Source of the DNA: JAXHUH01 sp034211175
GTDB lineage: Bacteria; Actinomycetota; Acidimicrobiia; Acidimicrobiales; CAIXPF01
Assembly (NCBI GenBank): GCA_034211175.1
Contig: JAXHUH010000347.1
Location: forward strand, 1-40,499
DNA length: 40,499 nucleotides
Direction of reading: 5' to 3'
The notes under the pieces were generated by a model. That model ran no database searches. It saw only the letters and a program-made list of their open reading frames with translations, and was not told the DNA's origin. The position numbers and the translations under genes were made by a program. This document shows positions 9,794-16,776 of the stretch, piece by piece (the stretch's first letter is position 1; the number at the start of each line of letters is the position of its first letter).

Positions 9794-11032
9794 GTGACCG
9801 GGCTGGCGCAGCGGCCGGAGCTGCGGCGGCTGTGGTCTGCCGCTCACGCGCGGCTCGAGCAGACCGGCGGCCGGCTCGACGGCGCCCGGGCGGTCGTCCA
9901 CGACCCGTCGCCAGACGAGCGCCAGGCCATCGATCGGCTGCTCGGCCGGCGCAGCCGCGGCCGCTCGGTGCGGGTGGCGCTCGACGAGCTCGACGCGCTC
10001 CTGCGCGACCGGGCCGGTACCTCCCTCGGCGCCGTGGTGACGGCGGCGTGCGGTCCGCTGCGGGACCGGCTCGGCGAGCGGGAGGCGGCCGCGGACGCCG
10101 ACCAACGGCTGTGGGCGGACGCGGCGGGGCATCCCGCGGTGACGCGCCACCCGCAGCTGGCCGCGTGGTTCGACCGGTTGCGGTCGACGGGTCGCCTCCG
10201 CCGCCTCGACGACCCGGCACGTCGGCTCGGCGAGGCGCTCGATGTCGCGGCGCAGCTGCCGTCACCCGAGCCGATCGGCCGGGCGAGGCTCGCGGCGTCG
10301 GTGCTCGGCGAAAGCCATGCGCTCGACGACCACACCCCCGCAGGCAGGCTCGTGCTCGCCGCGCTCGCCCACCTCGCCAGTGTGGACGAGGCGTCGCTCA
10401 CCGCAGCCGATCGCCGCCGGTTGTGGGCGGGGCACGGCGTGGTGCTCGACGAGACGTCGTCGACGGCGCTGACGCTCGGGCTGCGTCCGCTCGACAACGG
10501 ACCGCTGACCGGCGCGGCCCGCCGGTGGGCCGACGGCGGGGTCGCGCTGCCGCTCCCGCTGGCCGCGGTGATCGCCGAGCCGTGGCGCGTGGCGCCGGGC
10601 ACGGTCGTGTCGGTGTGCGAGAACGCGACGGTCCTCGAGGCCGCGGCGGCGCGGCTCGGCGCTGCATGCCCGCCGCTGGTGTGCGTCGAGGGTGTCCCGT
10701 CGGTCGCGGCCCGCACGCTGCTCGCCTCGCTGGCCGAGGGCGGCGCTCGGTTGCGCTACCACGGCGACTTCGGCTCGGGCGGCATCGCGATCGGCAACCT
10801 CGTGATCGGTGGCCTCGCGGCGGAGCCGTGGCGCTTCGACACCGCCGCCCACGCCGCGGCGCTGGCCGTGACGTGCGCCGGCGGGGCGCCGCGCCGCCCC
10901 GTGGCCGGTCGGGTCCCGCCGGCGTGTTGGGACGCCGAGCTCGCCCCGTCGATCGAGCGGTGTGGCGTCGAGGTCGAGGAGGAGCACGTCCTGGACGCCC
11001 TTCTCGCCGACCTCGCCGAGCTCGGCCGCTGA
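9794..11032 (+). CDS. jetD: Wadjet type II JetD (DUF2399 / TIGR02679), TOPRIM nuclease with altered motif
   Basis: The 412-residue protein is the DUF2399/TIGR02679 member of the operon, the TOPRIM-fold nuclease that cuts plasmid DNA in Wadjet. The C-terminal domain shows VVSVCENATVLEAAA with the conserved Glu, then PLVCVEGVPSVAARTLLASL, then RYHGDFGSGGIAIGNLVIGG. In the family, as I recall it, the last motif usually reads GDFDW, giving a metal-binding DxD. Here the second Asp is Gly (codon GGC; GAC would restore Asp). The CENP motif likewise reads CENA. This may lower or change nuclease activity. The GTG at 9794 lies 13 bases after jetC; an in-frame ATG about 30 bases inside jetC is an alternative. 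Confidence 0.88.
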   Translation: MTGLAQRPELRRLWSAAHARLEQTGGRLDGARAVVHDPSPDERQAIDRLLGRRSRGRSVRVALDELDALLRDRAGTSLGAVVTAACGPLRDRLGEREAAADADQRLWADAAGHPAVTRHPQLAAWFDRLRSTGRLRRLDDPARRLGEALDVAAQLPSPEPIGRARLAASVLGESHALDDHTPAGRLVLAALAHLASVDEASLTAADRRRLWAGHGVVLDETSSTALTLGLRPLDNGPLTGAARRWADGGVALPLPLAAVIAEPWRVAPGTVVSVCENATVLEAAAARLGAACPPLVCVEGVPSVAARTLLASLAEGGARLRYHGDFGSGGIAIGNLVIGGLAAEPWRFDTAAHAAALAVTCAGGAPRRPVAGRVPPACWDAELAPSIERCGVEVEEEHVLDALLADLAELGR

Positions 11033-11053
11033 CGCCTCACGTACGTTGGAGGT

Positions 11054-11323
11054 ATGGCGACGCGCAGGATCACCGATGATCAGCTCGTCGACTCGGAGCG
11101 TGCGCCCGGTGACGAGTCCCGCTCAGCTTCCGCGCTGGTGAACGACGCCCCGGACCACGCGGCGGACCGACGGGCGCGAGCCGCTGCGCTCGGCCGCCTG
11201 CTGGCCGGGTGGGACGAGGCGTTCGGGCGCGTGAGCGCCACCGCCGCGGCCGATGCGGCCGCGCTGTTCGACGACGTCGACGCGGGATCGGTGCCGGACG
11301 CCCACCACAGGCGCGGCGACTGA
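11054..11323 (+). CDS. Antitoxin-like small protein upstream of a PIN remnant
   Basis: The 89-residue acidic protein begins MATRRITDDQLVDSER, after a good ribosome site (TTGGAGG). It contains an Arg/Ala-rich helix (DRRARAAALGRLLAGWDE) and ends with VDAGSVPDAHHRRGD. No DNA-binding fold is obvious. Its size and charge, and its place directly before a broken PIN gene, suggest the antitoxin half of a former VapBC-like pair. It lies only 21 bases after jetD, so it may be co-transcribed with Wadjet. The antitoxin role is inferred from position. Confidence 0.5.
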   Translation: MATRRITDDQLVDSERAPGDESRSASALVNDAPDHAADRRARAAALGRLLAGWDEAFGRVSATAAADAAALFDDVDAGSVPDAHHRRGD

Positions 11324-11777
11324 CGAGAGCGCACAGGCGCCATGTGAACCGCCTTTCGCATGGGACGCGGCCGGGCTGGACGCGCTCGCCGGGCCGCGAC
11401 CGCCGGACCGGCTGCGGGCCCTGCTCTCGTCGAGGCACATCGTCGAGGGCGCGAGGTGCTCGTGCCGGCGCTCGTGTGCGCTGAGGTTGCGAGGGGCCAC
11501 CGGCGCACGAGGGCACTCGACGCGGGAGTCCCGACATGACCGCGCCCGAGGTGAGCGTCCACCCTTGCGGCTCGTGCCGACCGACGTCGGCCTCGCGTGC
11601 CAGGTCGGCGCGATCCTCGCGGCCTCGGCAAGCGGCAGTGACCGCATCGTCGATGCCCACGCAGTCGCCGTGTGCGTGGGCCCCGGTGGCGGGGTCGTCG
11701 TGACCTCCGATGCCGACGACATCCTCGACCTCGCCACCGCCGTGCCGGCCGTCCGCGTCCGGGTCGCCGCCATCTGA
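11324..11777 (+). pseudogene. PIN-domain toxin remnant with at least two frameshifts
   Basis: Three pieces of one PIN domain lie in different frames. The first reads FAWDAAGLDALAGPRPPDRL, carrying the first acidic position. The second reads LVEAHRRGREVLVPALVCAE, carrying the second. The third, ending at 11777, reads VDAHAVAVCVGPGGGVVVTS then DADDILDLA, carrying the third and fourth. Frame changes fall near 11430 and between about 11530 and 11570. No start codon with a ribosome site remains after the antitoxin-like gene. The toxin is therefore almost certainly dead. Its last 74 bp recur 870 bp downstream. Confidence 0.7.
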
Positions 11778-11786
11778 TCGACGCGC
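11713..11786 (+). repeat. 74-bp direct repeat, copy 1 (PIN toxin tail)
   Basis: This copy covers the last ~21 codons and stop of the PIN remnant plus nine bases. It matches 12583-12656 with three mismatches (positions 11719, 11735 and 11769). The two copies are in the same orientation, 870 bp apart. Confidence 0.9.
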
Positions 11787-11856
11787 TGACGACTCGGCCG
11801 AGCGTGGAGCGGCGCGGGGTCCACGCAGCCGGCGAGACGGCACCCAGCCCCGAGTA

Positions 11857-11869
11857 CGAACAGGTGTTC
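11857..11869. promoter_or_regulatory. Candidate LexA (SOS) box
   Basis: CGAACAGGTGTTC contains perfect 5-bp arms (GAACA/TGTTC) and fits the actinobacterial SOS box CGAAC-N4-GTTC. It lies about 20 bases upstream of a -10 box for the two-gene cassette at 11904-12453, where a bound repressor would overlap the -35 region. DNA-damage control is inferred. Confidence 0.5.
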
Positions 11870-11890
11870 CCTACGCGTCCCGGGCTGCGC

Positions 11891-11896
11891 TACAGT
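11891..11896 (+). promoter_or_regulatory. -10 box for a probable leaderless transcript
   Basis: TACAGT fits TAnnnT and ends seven bases before the GTG at 11904. No ribosome site precedes that GTG. The arrangement matches the candidate Wadjet promoter. The -35 region would overlap the end of the LexA-like palindrome. Confidence 0.4.
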
Positions 11897-11903
11897 TCAA
11901 CGT

Positions 11904-12188
11904 GTGGAACGCCGAGCGCGAGGAGACGACAACGCCGCCGCAGCCGCCGTTCACCGAAGCGGCCGCAGCGACCTGCAGCGAGCCGCCGATGGCGAACGCG
12001 CCGATGCCCGCGACCGACGCCTCCGTGCCGGCCAACCGGCCGGGCCCGGCGACATGCTCACCTGCCTCGAAGCCGCCCGCCTCATCGCCGAGCGTCGCGG
12101 CGACGAGGCGGTCTCGGACGCCATGTGGGCGTTTGCGCAACGTCTCCACGATCTCGAAGTCGCTGACGCCCACGCAGCGTCCACCTGA
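11904..12188 (+). CDS. Hypothetical protein, first gene of a LexA-box cassette (94 aa)
   Basis: The frame begins at a GTG just behind a TACAGT box and encodes a charged N-terminal half (DLQRAADGERADARDRR). A more structured C-terminal half follows, with MLTCLEAARLIAERRGDE then VSDAMWAFAQRLHDLEVADA. The second half looks like two amphipathic helices. An internal ATG at 12054 would give only the C-terminal 44 residues and is the fallback start. The next gene follows after seven bases. I do not recognise the family; small size and pairing suggest a TA-like module, which is speculative. Confidence 0.5.
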   Translation: MERRARGDDNAAAAAVHRSGRSDLQRAADGERADARDRRLRAGQPAGPGDMLTCLEAARLIAERRGDEAVSDAMWAFAQRLHDLEVADAHAAST

Positions 12189-12195
12189 ACCTGGC

Positions 12196-12453
12196 GTGTA
12201 CCGGCTGACCAACTCGGTCGAGACGCTCGAAACGCTGGGCCAGCTCAACGACTCGGTGTTCACCGAGGTGAGCGAGTACCTCGTCTCCGCGGTGCTCAGC
12301 GGCGCAGTCGGCGGCGAGCCCGCAGAGATGTTCGACCGGTCCGTGCGTTTCGAACCACGCAACGGGCTGCTGTTGTTCTGCGACGTCGACCCGGCCACCC
12401 GCACCGTCGAGATGCTCTCCGTCGAGCTGATCGTCGCGGCCGCCTCGAACTGA
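12196..12453 (+). CDS. Hypothetical protein, second gene of a LexA-box cassette (85 aa)
   Basis: The GTG-started frame encodes VYRLTNSVETLETLGQLN, a helix VFTEVSEYLVSAVLSG, then RSVRFEPRNGLLLFCDVD and TRTVEMLSVELI. The pattern of one or two helices followed by beta strands recalls small RelE/ParE-fold toxins, but no catalytic motif can be pointed to. Composition and codon choice look coding, unlike the flanking debris. It is probably co-transcribed with the 94-residue gene upstream. The intact pair sits between two copies of a 74-bp repeat. Confidence 0.5.
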   Translation: MYRLTNSVETLETLGQLNDSVFTEVSEYLVSAVLSGAVGGEPAEMFDRSVRFEPRNGLLLFCDVDPATRTVEMLSVELIVAAASN

Positions 12454-12582
12454 TCACCCTTCTGAGCGGGTCGACGGCGAGGTCGGACTGGCGCTACGTC
12501 GGTCGTCTGCCTCGACGGCGGCCTGCCGGGCCGGTCGGGCGGGGCACCGCACGTCCCGTCCCGGCGTTGTGGCGCCGCGATC

Positions 12583-12656
12583 CCGACGGCATCCTCGACC
12601 TCGCGACCGCCGTGCCGGCCGTCCGCGTCCGGGTCGCCACCATCTGATCGACGCGC
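12583..12656 (+). repeat. 74-bp direct repeat, copy 2 (PIN toxin tail)
   Basis: This second copy of the PIN gene tail (see 11713-11786) matches 71 of 74 bases and still reads as DGILDLATAVPAVRVRVATI plus stop. Upstream of it there is no PIN coding sequence, so it is an orphan tail left by duplication, recombination or insertion of the cassette. Confidence 0.88.
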
Positions 12657-12711
12657 GGACGACCAACTGCGCCCGCGATGCGACGCGGGCGCCAACCGTC
12701 GGTCCGGACGA

Positions 12712-13581
12712 TCAGGCGAGGAGGGCGCGGATGTCGTCGGCGTCGAGGCGGCCGTCGAAGATGCCGCCCTCGTCCATGACGCCGGCGAACAGCTCGGCCT
12801 TGCGGGCGTTGAGGGCCATGACCTTCTCCTCGATGGTTCCGGCGGCGATGAGCCGGTAGACCATCACGTTGCGGGTCTGGCCGATCCGGTGGATGCGGTC
12901 GACGGCCTGGGCCTCGGTGGCCGGGTTCCACCAAGGGTCGAGGAGGAAGCAGTTGTCGGCCTCGGTGAGGTTCAGGCCGACGCCGCCGGCCTCGAGGCTG
13001 ATCAGGAACGCCGGTGCGGTGCCCTCCTTGAACCGGCGCACCACCTCGTCGCGGCGGGTGGTGCTGCCGTCGAGGTAGCAGTACTCGACGCCGTCGGCGT
13101 CGAGGCGGTCGCACACGAGGGAGAGGAACCGGGTGAACTGGCTGAACACCAGTGCCCGGTGGCCGCCGTCAACCACCTCACGCAGGTGCTCGACGAGGAT
13201 GTGGAGCTTGGCGCACGGCACCTTCGCCGCGGCGGCGGTGTCGTCGACGAGGGCGGGGTGGAGGCTGAGCTGGCGCAGCAGCGTCAGTGACCGGAGGATC
13301 GTGATGCGGTTGCGGTCGAGGTCGTCGAGCAGGCCGAGCACCTTCTGGCGTTCCCGGTGGAGGCGGGTGTCGTAGAGCTTGCGGTGGCGGGGGCTCAGCT
13401 CGATGTCGAGCACCTGGGCCTGCTTGGCGGGCAGGTCGGCGGCGACGAGCTCCTTGGTGCGGGGCAGGACGAGCGGCTTGATGCGTCGGCGGAGCCGGGC
13501 GAGGGCCTCGGTGTCGCCGCTGCGTTCGATGGGCTTGGCGTAGTGCTCGGCGAAGCGCTTCGGGTCGGGGAACAGCCCGGG
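12712..13581 (-). pseudogene. C-terminal half of a SNF2-family helicase
   Basis: The reading frame carries only the second RecA-like lobe of a SWI2/SNF2 ATPase. It runs from GLFPDPKRFAEHYAKPIERS through LVFSQFTRFLSLVCDRL, GGVGLNLTEADNCFLLDPWW and the arginine-finger motif QAVDRIHRIGQT to the normal C-terminus. The N-terminal lobe with Walker A and DEAH is absent. Homology stops sharply near 13581, where a 23-bp Phd-antitoxin scrap and then an oppositely oriented gene tail begin. The frame stays open upstream to 14175 only by chance. It cannot hydrolyse ATP alone and is best read as a recombination remnant. Confidence 0.8.
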
Positions 13582-13587
13582 GCCAGC

Positions 13588-13610
13588 GGTCCGTGATGAC
13601 GACCGGGCCC
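13588..13610 (-). repeat. Phd-antitoxin gene scrap at a recombination junction
   Basis: These 23 bp match 2634-2656, inside the intact Phd gene, at 22 of 23 positions. On the minus strand they encode the GPVVITD core. They lie exactly between the truncated helicase and the SWIM-protein tail, suggesting that a Phd gene once occupied or served as the junction. Confidence 0.6.
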
Positions 13611-14117
13611 AGGCGGGCTCGCCGAGCTGCGCCGTCTGGCCGAGGAGCGCGCGGCGGAGATGCCCGAAACGGGCCCGGACGGGCGGGAGCCGACGGGGGC
13701 GTTCCACCTGCAGCGGATGAGCGAGAAGCTGGCCCGTCAGGCCGGCGACGTCGACGGCCAGGTCGCGCTGACGGCACAGGACCTGACCTACCCGCTCCAC
13801 TACGCGCACATCGCCGAGGCACTGATGGAGGCGGGTCGGGTCGACGATGCGCTGACGTGGGCCGAGCGGGGCATCGCCACGTTCGACGCGAGCGACCACC
13901 GCCTGCGGGGCGACCCACGCCTGGACGATGCCGCCCTCGCCGCCTACCTCGACCTCGGCCGGACCGACGACGTCGTGACGCTCGTGTGGCGTCGGTTCGA
14001 CGAACGGCCCGGGCTGGGCTCCTGGCAACGCCTCGCCGACTGGTCGGGCCGGCTCGACCGGTGGGAGGAGCTTCGCCCGCAGGCGATGACGAGGCTGGAG
14101 GAGGACGCCCGAGCCGG
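13606..14117 (+). pseudogene. C-terminal tail of a SWIM zinc-finger / TPR-like protein
   Basis: The open frame begins without a start codon near the junction and reads GLAELRRLAEERAAEM. It continues through HIAEALMEAGRVDDALTWAE, LDDAALAAYLDLGRTDDVVT and LADWSGRLDRWEELRPQ. This resembles the TPR-like C-terminal region of actinobacterial SWIM-finger proteins, which often neighbour SNF2 helicases. The N-terminal part with the zinc finger is missing. Downstream the frame runs into unrelated sequence, so it is a fragment. Confidence 0.55.
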
Positions 14118-14155
14118 GCCGACGCGCCGGCACGCGCCACGCCGCGAGGATCGAC

Positions 14156-14452
14156 GTGGACCCAGCGGCGGCCACCCGGGCTCGGATGACGCTCGGCGAC
14201 CATCCGACCGTCGTCGGTCGGGTGGCCCGGGTGATCGACCTCGTGGCCGGCTACGAGTCGCCGTACGGCCTCGAGCTGCTCGCCGCCGTCCATTGGGCGA
14301 TCAGTCAGTGTGGGCCCGACGTGGCCTCGGTAGGCGCTCGTATCCGAAGCCAGACCCTGCGGGCGCAGCGGATGTTCACCGTCGACCACATCAACGCCGC
14401 ATGGGCTCGCCTCGACGATCACGGCTGGCTGAGCAGCGCCGTACCGGGGTGA
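14156..14452 (+). pseudogene. C-terminal fragment of a DarG-like antitoxin
   Basis: The frame encodes RVIDLVAGYESPYGLELLAA, then a helix, RMFTVDHINAAWARLDDHGW and stop. It aligns end to end with the last ~75 residues of the intact DarG at 37065-38132 (VLSLIEGYESPYGLELL; RMFTSDHIAAAWSRLVDRGW). A 34-bp block is identical in DNA (14251-14284 and 37918-37951). The macrodomain and the toxin gene are absent, so this is the leftover of a second, lost DarTG module. Confidence 0.8.
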
Positions 14453-14529
14453 GCGCGCTGGCTCGATACGCGCGCACCTTGAAGTTCGAACGCCGCGCGT
14501 CAGGATTTCAAGGCACCGGGTCCGGCCGG

Positions 14530-14785
14530 TCAGCGCCGGTGGGCGTCCTTGTCGGACAGCAAGGTCGAGTGGTCGACGTCGTCGCTGGCAGCTGGGGCGC
14601 CGTGTCGGGCCACGTGGCCTCGGATCTCGCGAACGAGGTCCGCGTCGGACGCCTCACGAGCGAGCCGGCAGAGGTGATCTCCGATCTCTCACATAGGCCT
14701 CGACCGTCTGGCCTGTTGCCCCGGCGCGGTCGACGAGCGCGTCGTACACGTCGTCCGGGACGTCGCGGATCTCGATTGTGGCCAC
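14530..14785 (-). pseudogene. Frameshifted VapB/FitA-type antitoxin
   Basis: From a GTG at 14785 the first frame reads VATIEIRDVPDDVYDALVDR and GATGQTVEAYVR; the second frame continues EIGDHLCRLAREASDADLVR and ends with DKDAHRR at 14530. One surplus base near 14685 separates the frames (256 bases in all). The joined protein parallels the intact antitoxin at 23776-24009 (MATIQVRDLPEDVYEII; AHTATDAELFAEIEQHV; DADRR). No PIN toxin follows it. It is a dead, orphan antitoxin. Confidence 0.7.
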
Positions 14786-14826
14786 CGTCCGACGGTAGCC
14801 AGCGAGGCTCGGACGGGCCCCGGGGC

Positions 14827-15433
14827 TCAGGGGGCGGGCTGGAGTGGTGGGTGGTCGAGCACCCGGGGGCGGTACTCGACGAGTCGGAGGCGACCGTCGA
14901 AGGTGCGGTGGTCGATCATGTCGAGCACCGCGTCGGGGTAGCCGTCGTAGATCCGTTCAGAGCCGGCGGCGCCGGTGATCACCGGGAACATCACGACGCG
15001 GAATCGATCGACGAGCCCGGCTCGCAACAGCGACCGGCACAAGCTGATGCTGCCGAGGGTGCGCAGGAGCCCCGAGCCCTCGGCCTTCATCTCGCGGACG
15101 GCTTCGATCGCGTCGCCGCGCACGAGCGTGGCGCTCGCCCATTGGAGCGGTGCCTCGAGCGACGAGGAGAACACGACCTTCGTGGCCCGGGTGAGCTCGT
15201 CGACCGAGCCGTCCTCATCGTCGTTCAGCTCGTCCTGGCCCGCCGGCATCTCCCCCGCCGCGAACCCCGACATCAGCCGGTACGTGTTCGCGCCCATCAG
15301 GTACGTGACCTCGGGCTGCTCGCCGAGCCAGGGCCAGGTACTCGGGCCCCTGGAGACCCCAGAAGCCGGGCCATCCCTCCCCCGACGCGGAGCCGTCGAG
15401 GGAGGTGATGAAGTCGATCATCACGTCGCGCAT
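14827..15433 (-). pseudogene. Dihydrofolate reductase-family (RibD C-terminal-like) protein with a frameshift
   Basis: The N-terminal part starts at the ATG at 15433 behind GAGGAGG and reads MRDVMIDFITSLDG, typical of the RibD C-terminal/DHFR-like fold. The rest continues in another frame as WLGEQPEVTYLMGANTYRLM, then LRTLGSISLCRSLLRAGLVD and RFRVVMFPVITGAAG. The frames join at a CCC run (plus-strand GGG at 15331-15333), where one extra base explains the break. The length of 607 bases agrees with one surplus base. It would otherwise be a full ~200-residue NADPH-dependent reductase. A sequencing error at this homopolymer is possible. Confidence 0.7.
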
Positions 15434-15497
15434 GGTCCTCCTCGTGGATCGACATCGGGTGTGCCCGGCCCGCCGCGGCCGGCCATCGCCGGTGATC

Positions 15498-15920
15498 TCA
15501 GCCGCGGGCCGTGGCGCGCATGGTCGAGCGGGCGAAGCCGCGGCGCAGAGCGATGGCACCGAAGGCCATGCCGAGCGCGACGGGGGTGAGCGCGAGGAGC
15601 GGGTCGTCGAGGACGAACAGCTGGGTGAAGGCGGCGCCGATCATGACGCCGACGAGCCCGGCCGCGGCGGCGGCCGAGTAGCGCCTGGTGACCAGCCCGA
15701 TCGCCCCGGCCACCTCGAGCACACCGACGAGGTAGCGCAACCAGTCGCCGGCGTCGATGTCGTCGAAGATCTCCACGGCGTTGGCCTCCCCGAACAGCTT
15801 CGGCAGCCCCGAGGCGATCCCGATGAACAGCGCGAGGACGATCTGGGCGGTCCACAGCACCCGGCCCTCACGGCGGGAGTGGGCGATCGGCGGGTTGGTC
15901 AGCAGGTCGGTGGCAGCCAT
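15498..15920 (-). CDS. DoxX-like integral membrane protein
   Basis: The 140-residue protein has four hydrophobic segments. VLWTAQIVLALFIGIASGL is followed by the conserved PKLFGEANAVEIFDDIDAGD loop, then LRYLVGVLEVAGAIGLV, AAAAGLVGVMIGAAFTQLFV and LALTPVALGMAFGAIAL. This is the DoxX-like four-helix pattern. Such proteins sit in the inner membrane and are linked in other bacteria to redox and thiol metabolism; the exact role is unclear. The ATG at 15920 gives a normal family length. It lies between a reductase-like gene and a copper protein, all on the minus strand. Confidence 0.75.
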   Translation of the reverse strand: MAATDLLTNPPIAHSRREGRVLWTAQIVLALFIGIASGLPKLFGEANAVEIFDDIDAGDWLRYLVGVLEVAGAIGLVTRRYSAAAAAGLVGVMIGAAFTQLFVLDDPLLALTPVALGMAFGAIALRRGFARSTMRATARG

Positions 15921-16064
15921 GGTGTCGGTCCCCTTCGGGTGGTCGCTCCGGGTTGTGCCCGAAGAGACGAAGCGGCCCGTGCGAACTCATCACCGCACCG
16001 CACCGCACGCCGCCCGGGACGCCGAAGGCGTCCTCCCACGCCCGGGCCGTTGGTGCCCTCGATG

Positions 16065-16584
16065 TCAGCCGGCCGGGACGAGCGTTCCCCGCATCCCGGC
16101 CGCGTAGTGCCCGGGAACGTGGCACCCGTACAGCACGCCCTCGACGTGTGTGAAGTGCCAGGTCATCTCCCCGGTCTCGCCCGCAGCGACCTCGATCGCG
16201 TTGCCCTCGTCGTGCTCCGCCATCTCGCCGGCCATCTCGGCCATCTCCTCGTCGTGCTCGGCCTGCACGGCTTCGTCGCCGAGGGTGAAGTCGTGGGCCA
16301 GGTTGCCGACGTTGTGGACGCGGAAGGTGATGGTCTCGCCCGGCGTCACCTCCACCTCGTCCGGGACGAAGACGAGCTGGTCGTTCATCTCGATCTCGAC
16401 GACCCGGTCGGCCTCGGAGGCCTCCGCGGGCCCGCCGAACGCAAAGGTCTCCTCGTCGCCCGTCGGCGTGCTCGCCGGCGGTGGTGGGCGCTCCGGCGGC
16501 GGGTTGTTCGTCGTCGCGAACGCACGCGGCGAACCCGAACGCGAGGACGGCGACCAGGGCGATCTCGGCTCCATGTCGGTTCAT
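16065..16584 (-). pseudogene. Cupredoxin-domain lipoprotein with a frameshift after the signal peptide
   Basis: The ATG at 16584 starts MNRHGAEIALVAVLAFGFAAC, a lipoprotein signal with lipobox FAAC. The copper domain lies in a different frame: VVEIEMNDQLVFVPDEVEVT, HNVGNLAHDF with a ligand His, a Glu/Met/His-rich insert (AEHDEEMAEMAGEMAEHDEG), and GVLYGCHVPGHYAAGM with Cys-His-Met ligands. A one-base shift between about 16455 and 16505 separates them. The upstream in-frame start at 16574 lacks an export signal, so as written the product would stay inside the cell. Either the gene is broken or a base is miscalled. Confidence 0.7.
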
Positions 16585-16776
16585 CTCTTCGACGGCTCCC
16601 GGAGCAGTCGGGACGGCGGCGTGATCACGGGTACGCCTCGTCCCGGCCGGCGGGAACGGCCCTCACCCCCTTGCTCCGAGAGACGTACGGTTCGACCAGC
16701 TATCGCCTCTCGCAGCGCCCGGCCAGAGGCGAACGTGCCACGTTCCCACCGCATCGCGTGTCGCCGGACGGGCGCG

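Noticed and set aside
14156..14452. Treating the DarG-like fragment as an intact small antitoxin
   Set aside because: It covers only the last fifth of the intact DarG, has no macrodomain or toxin partner and lies in a stretch of other truncated genes.
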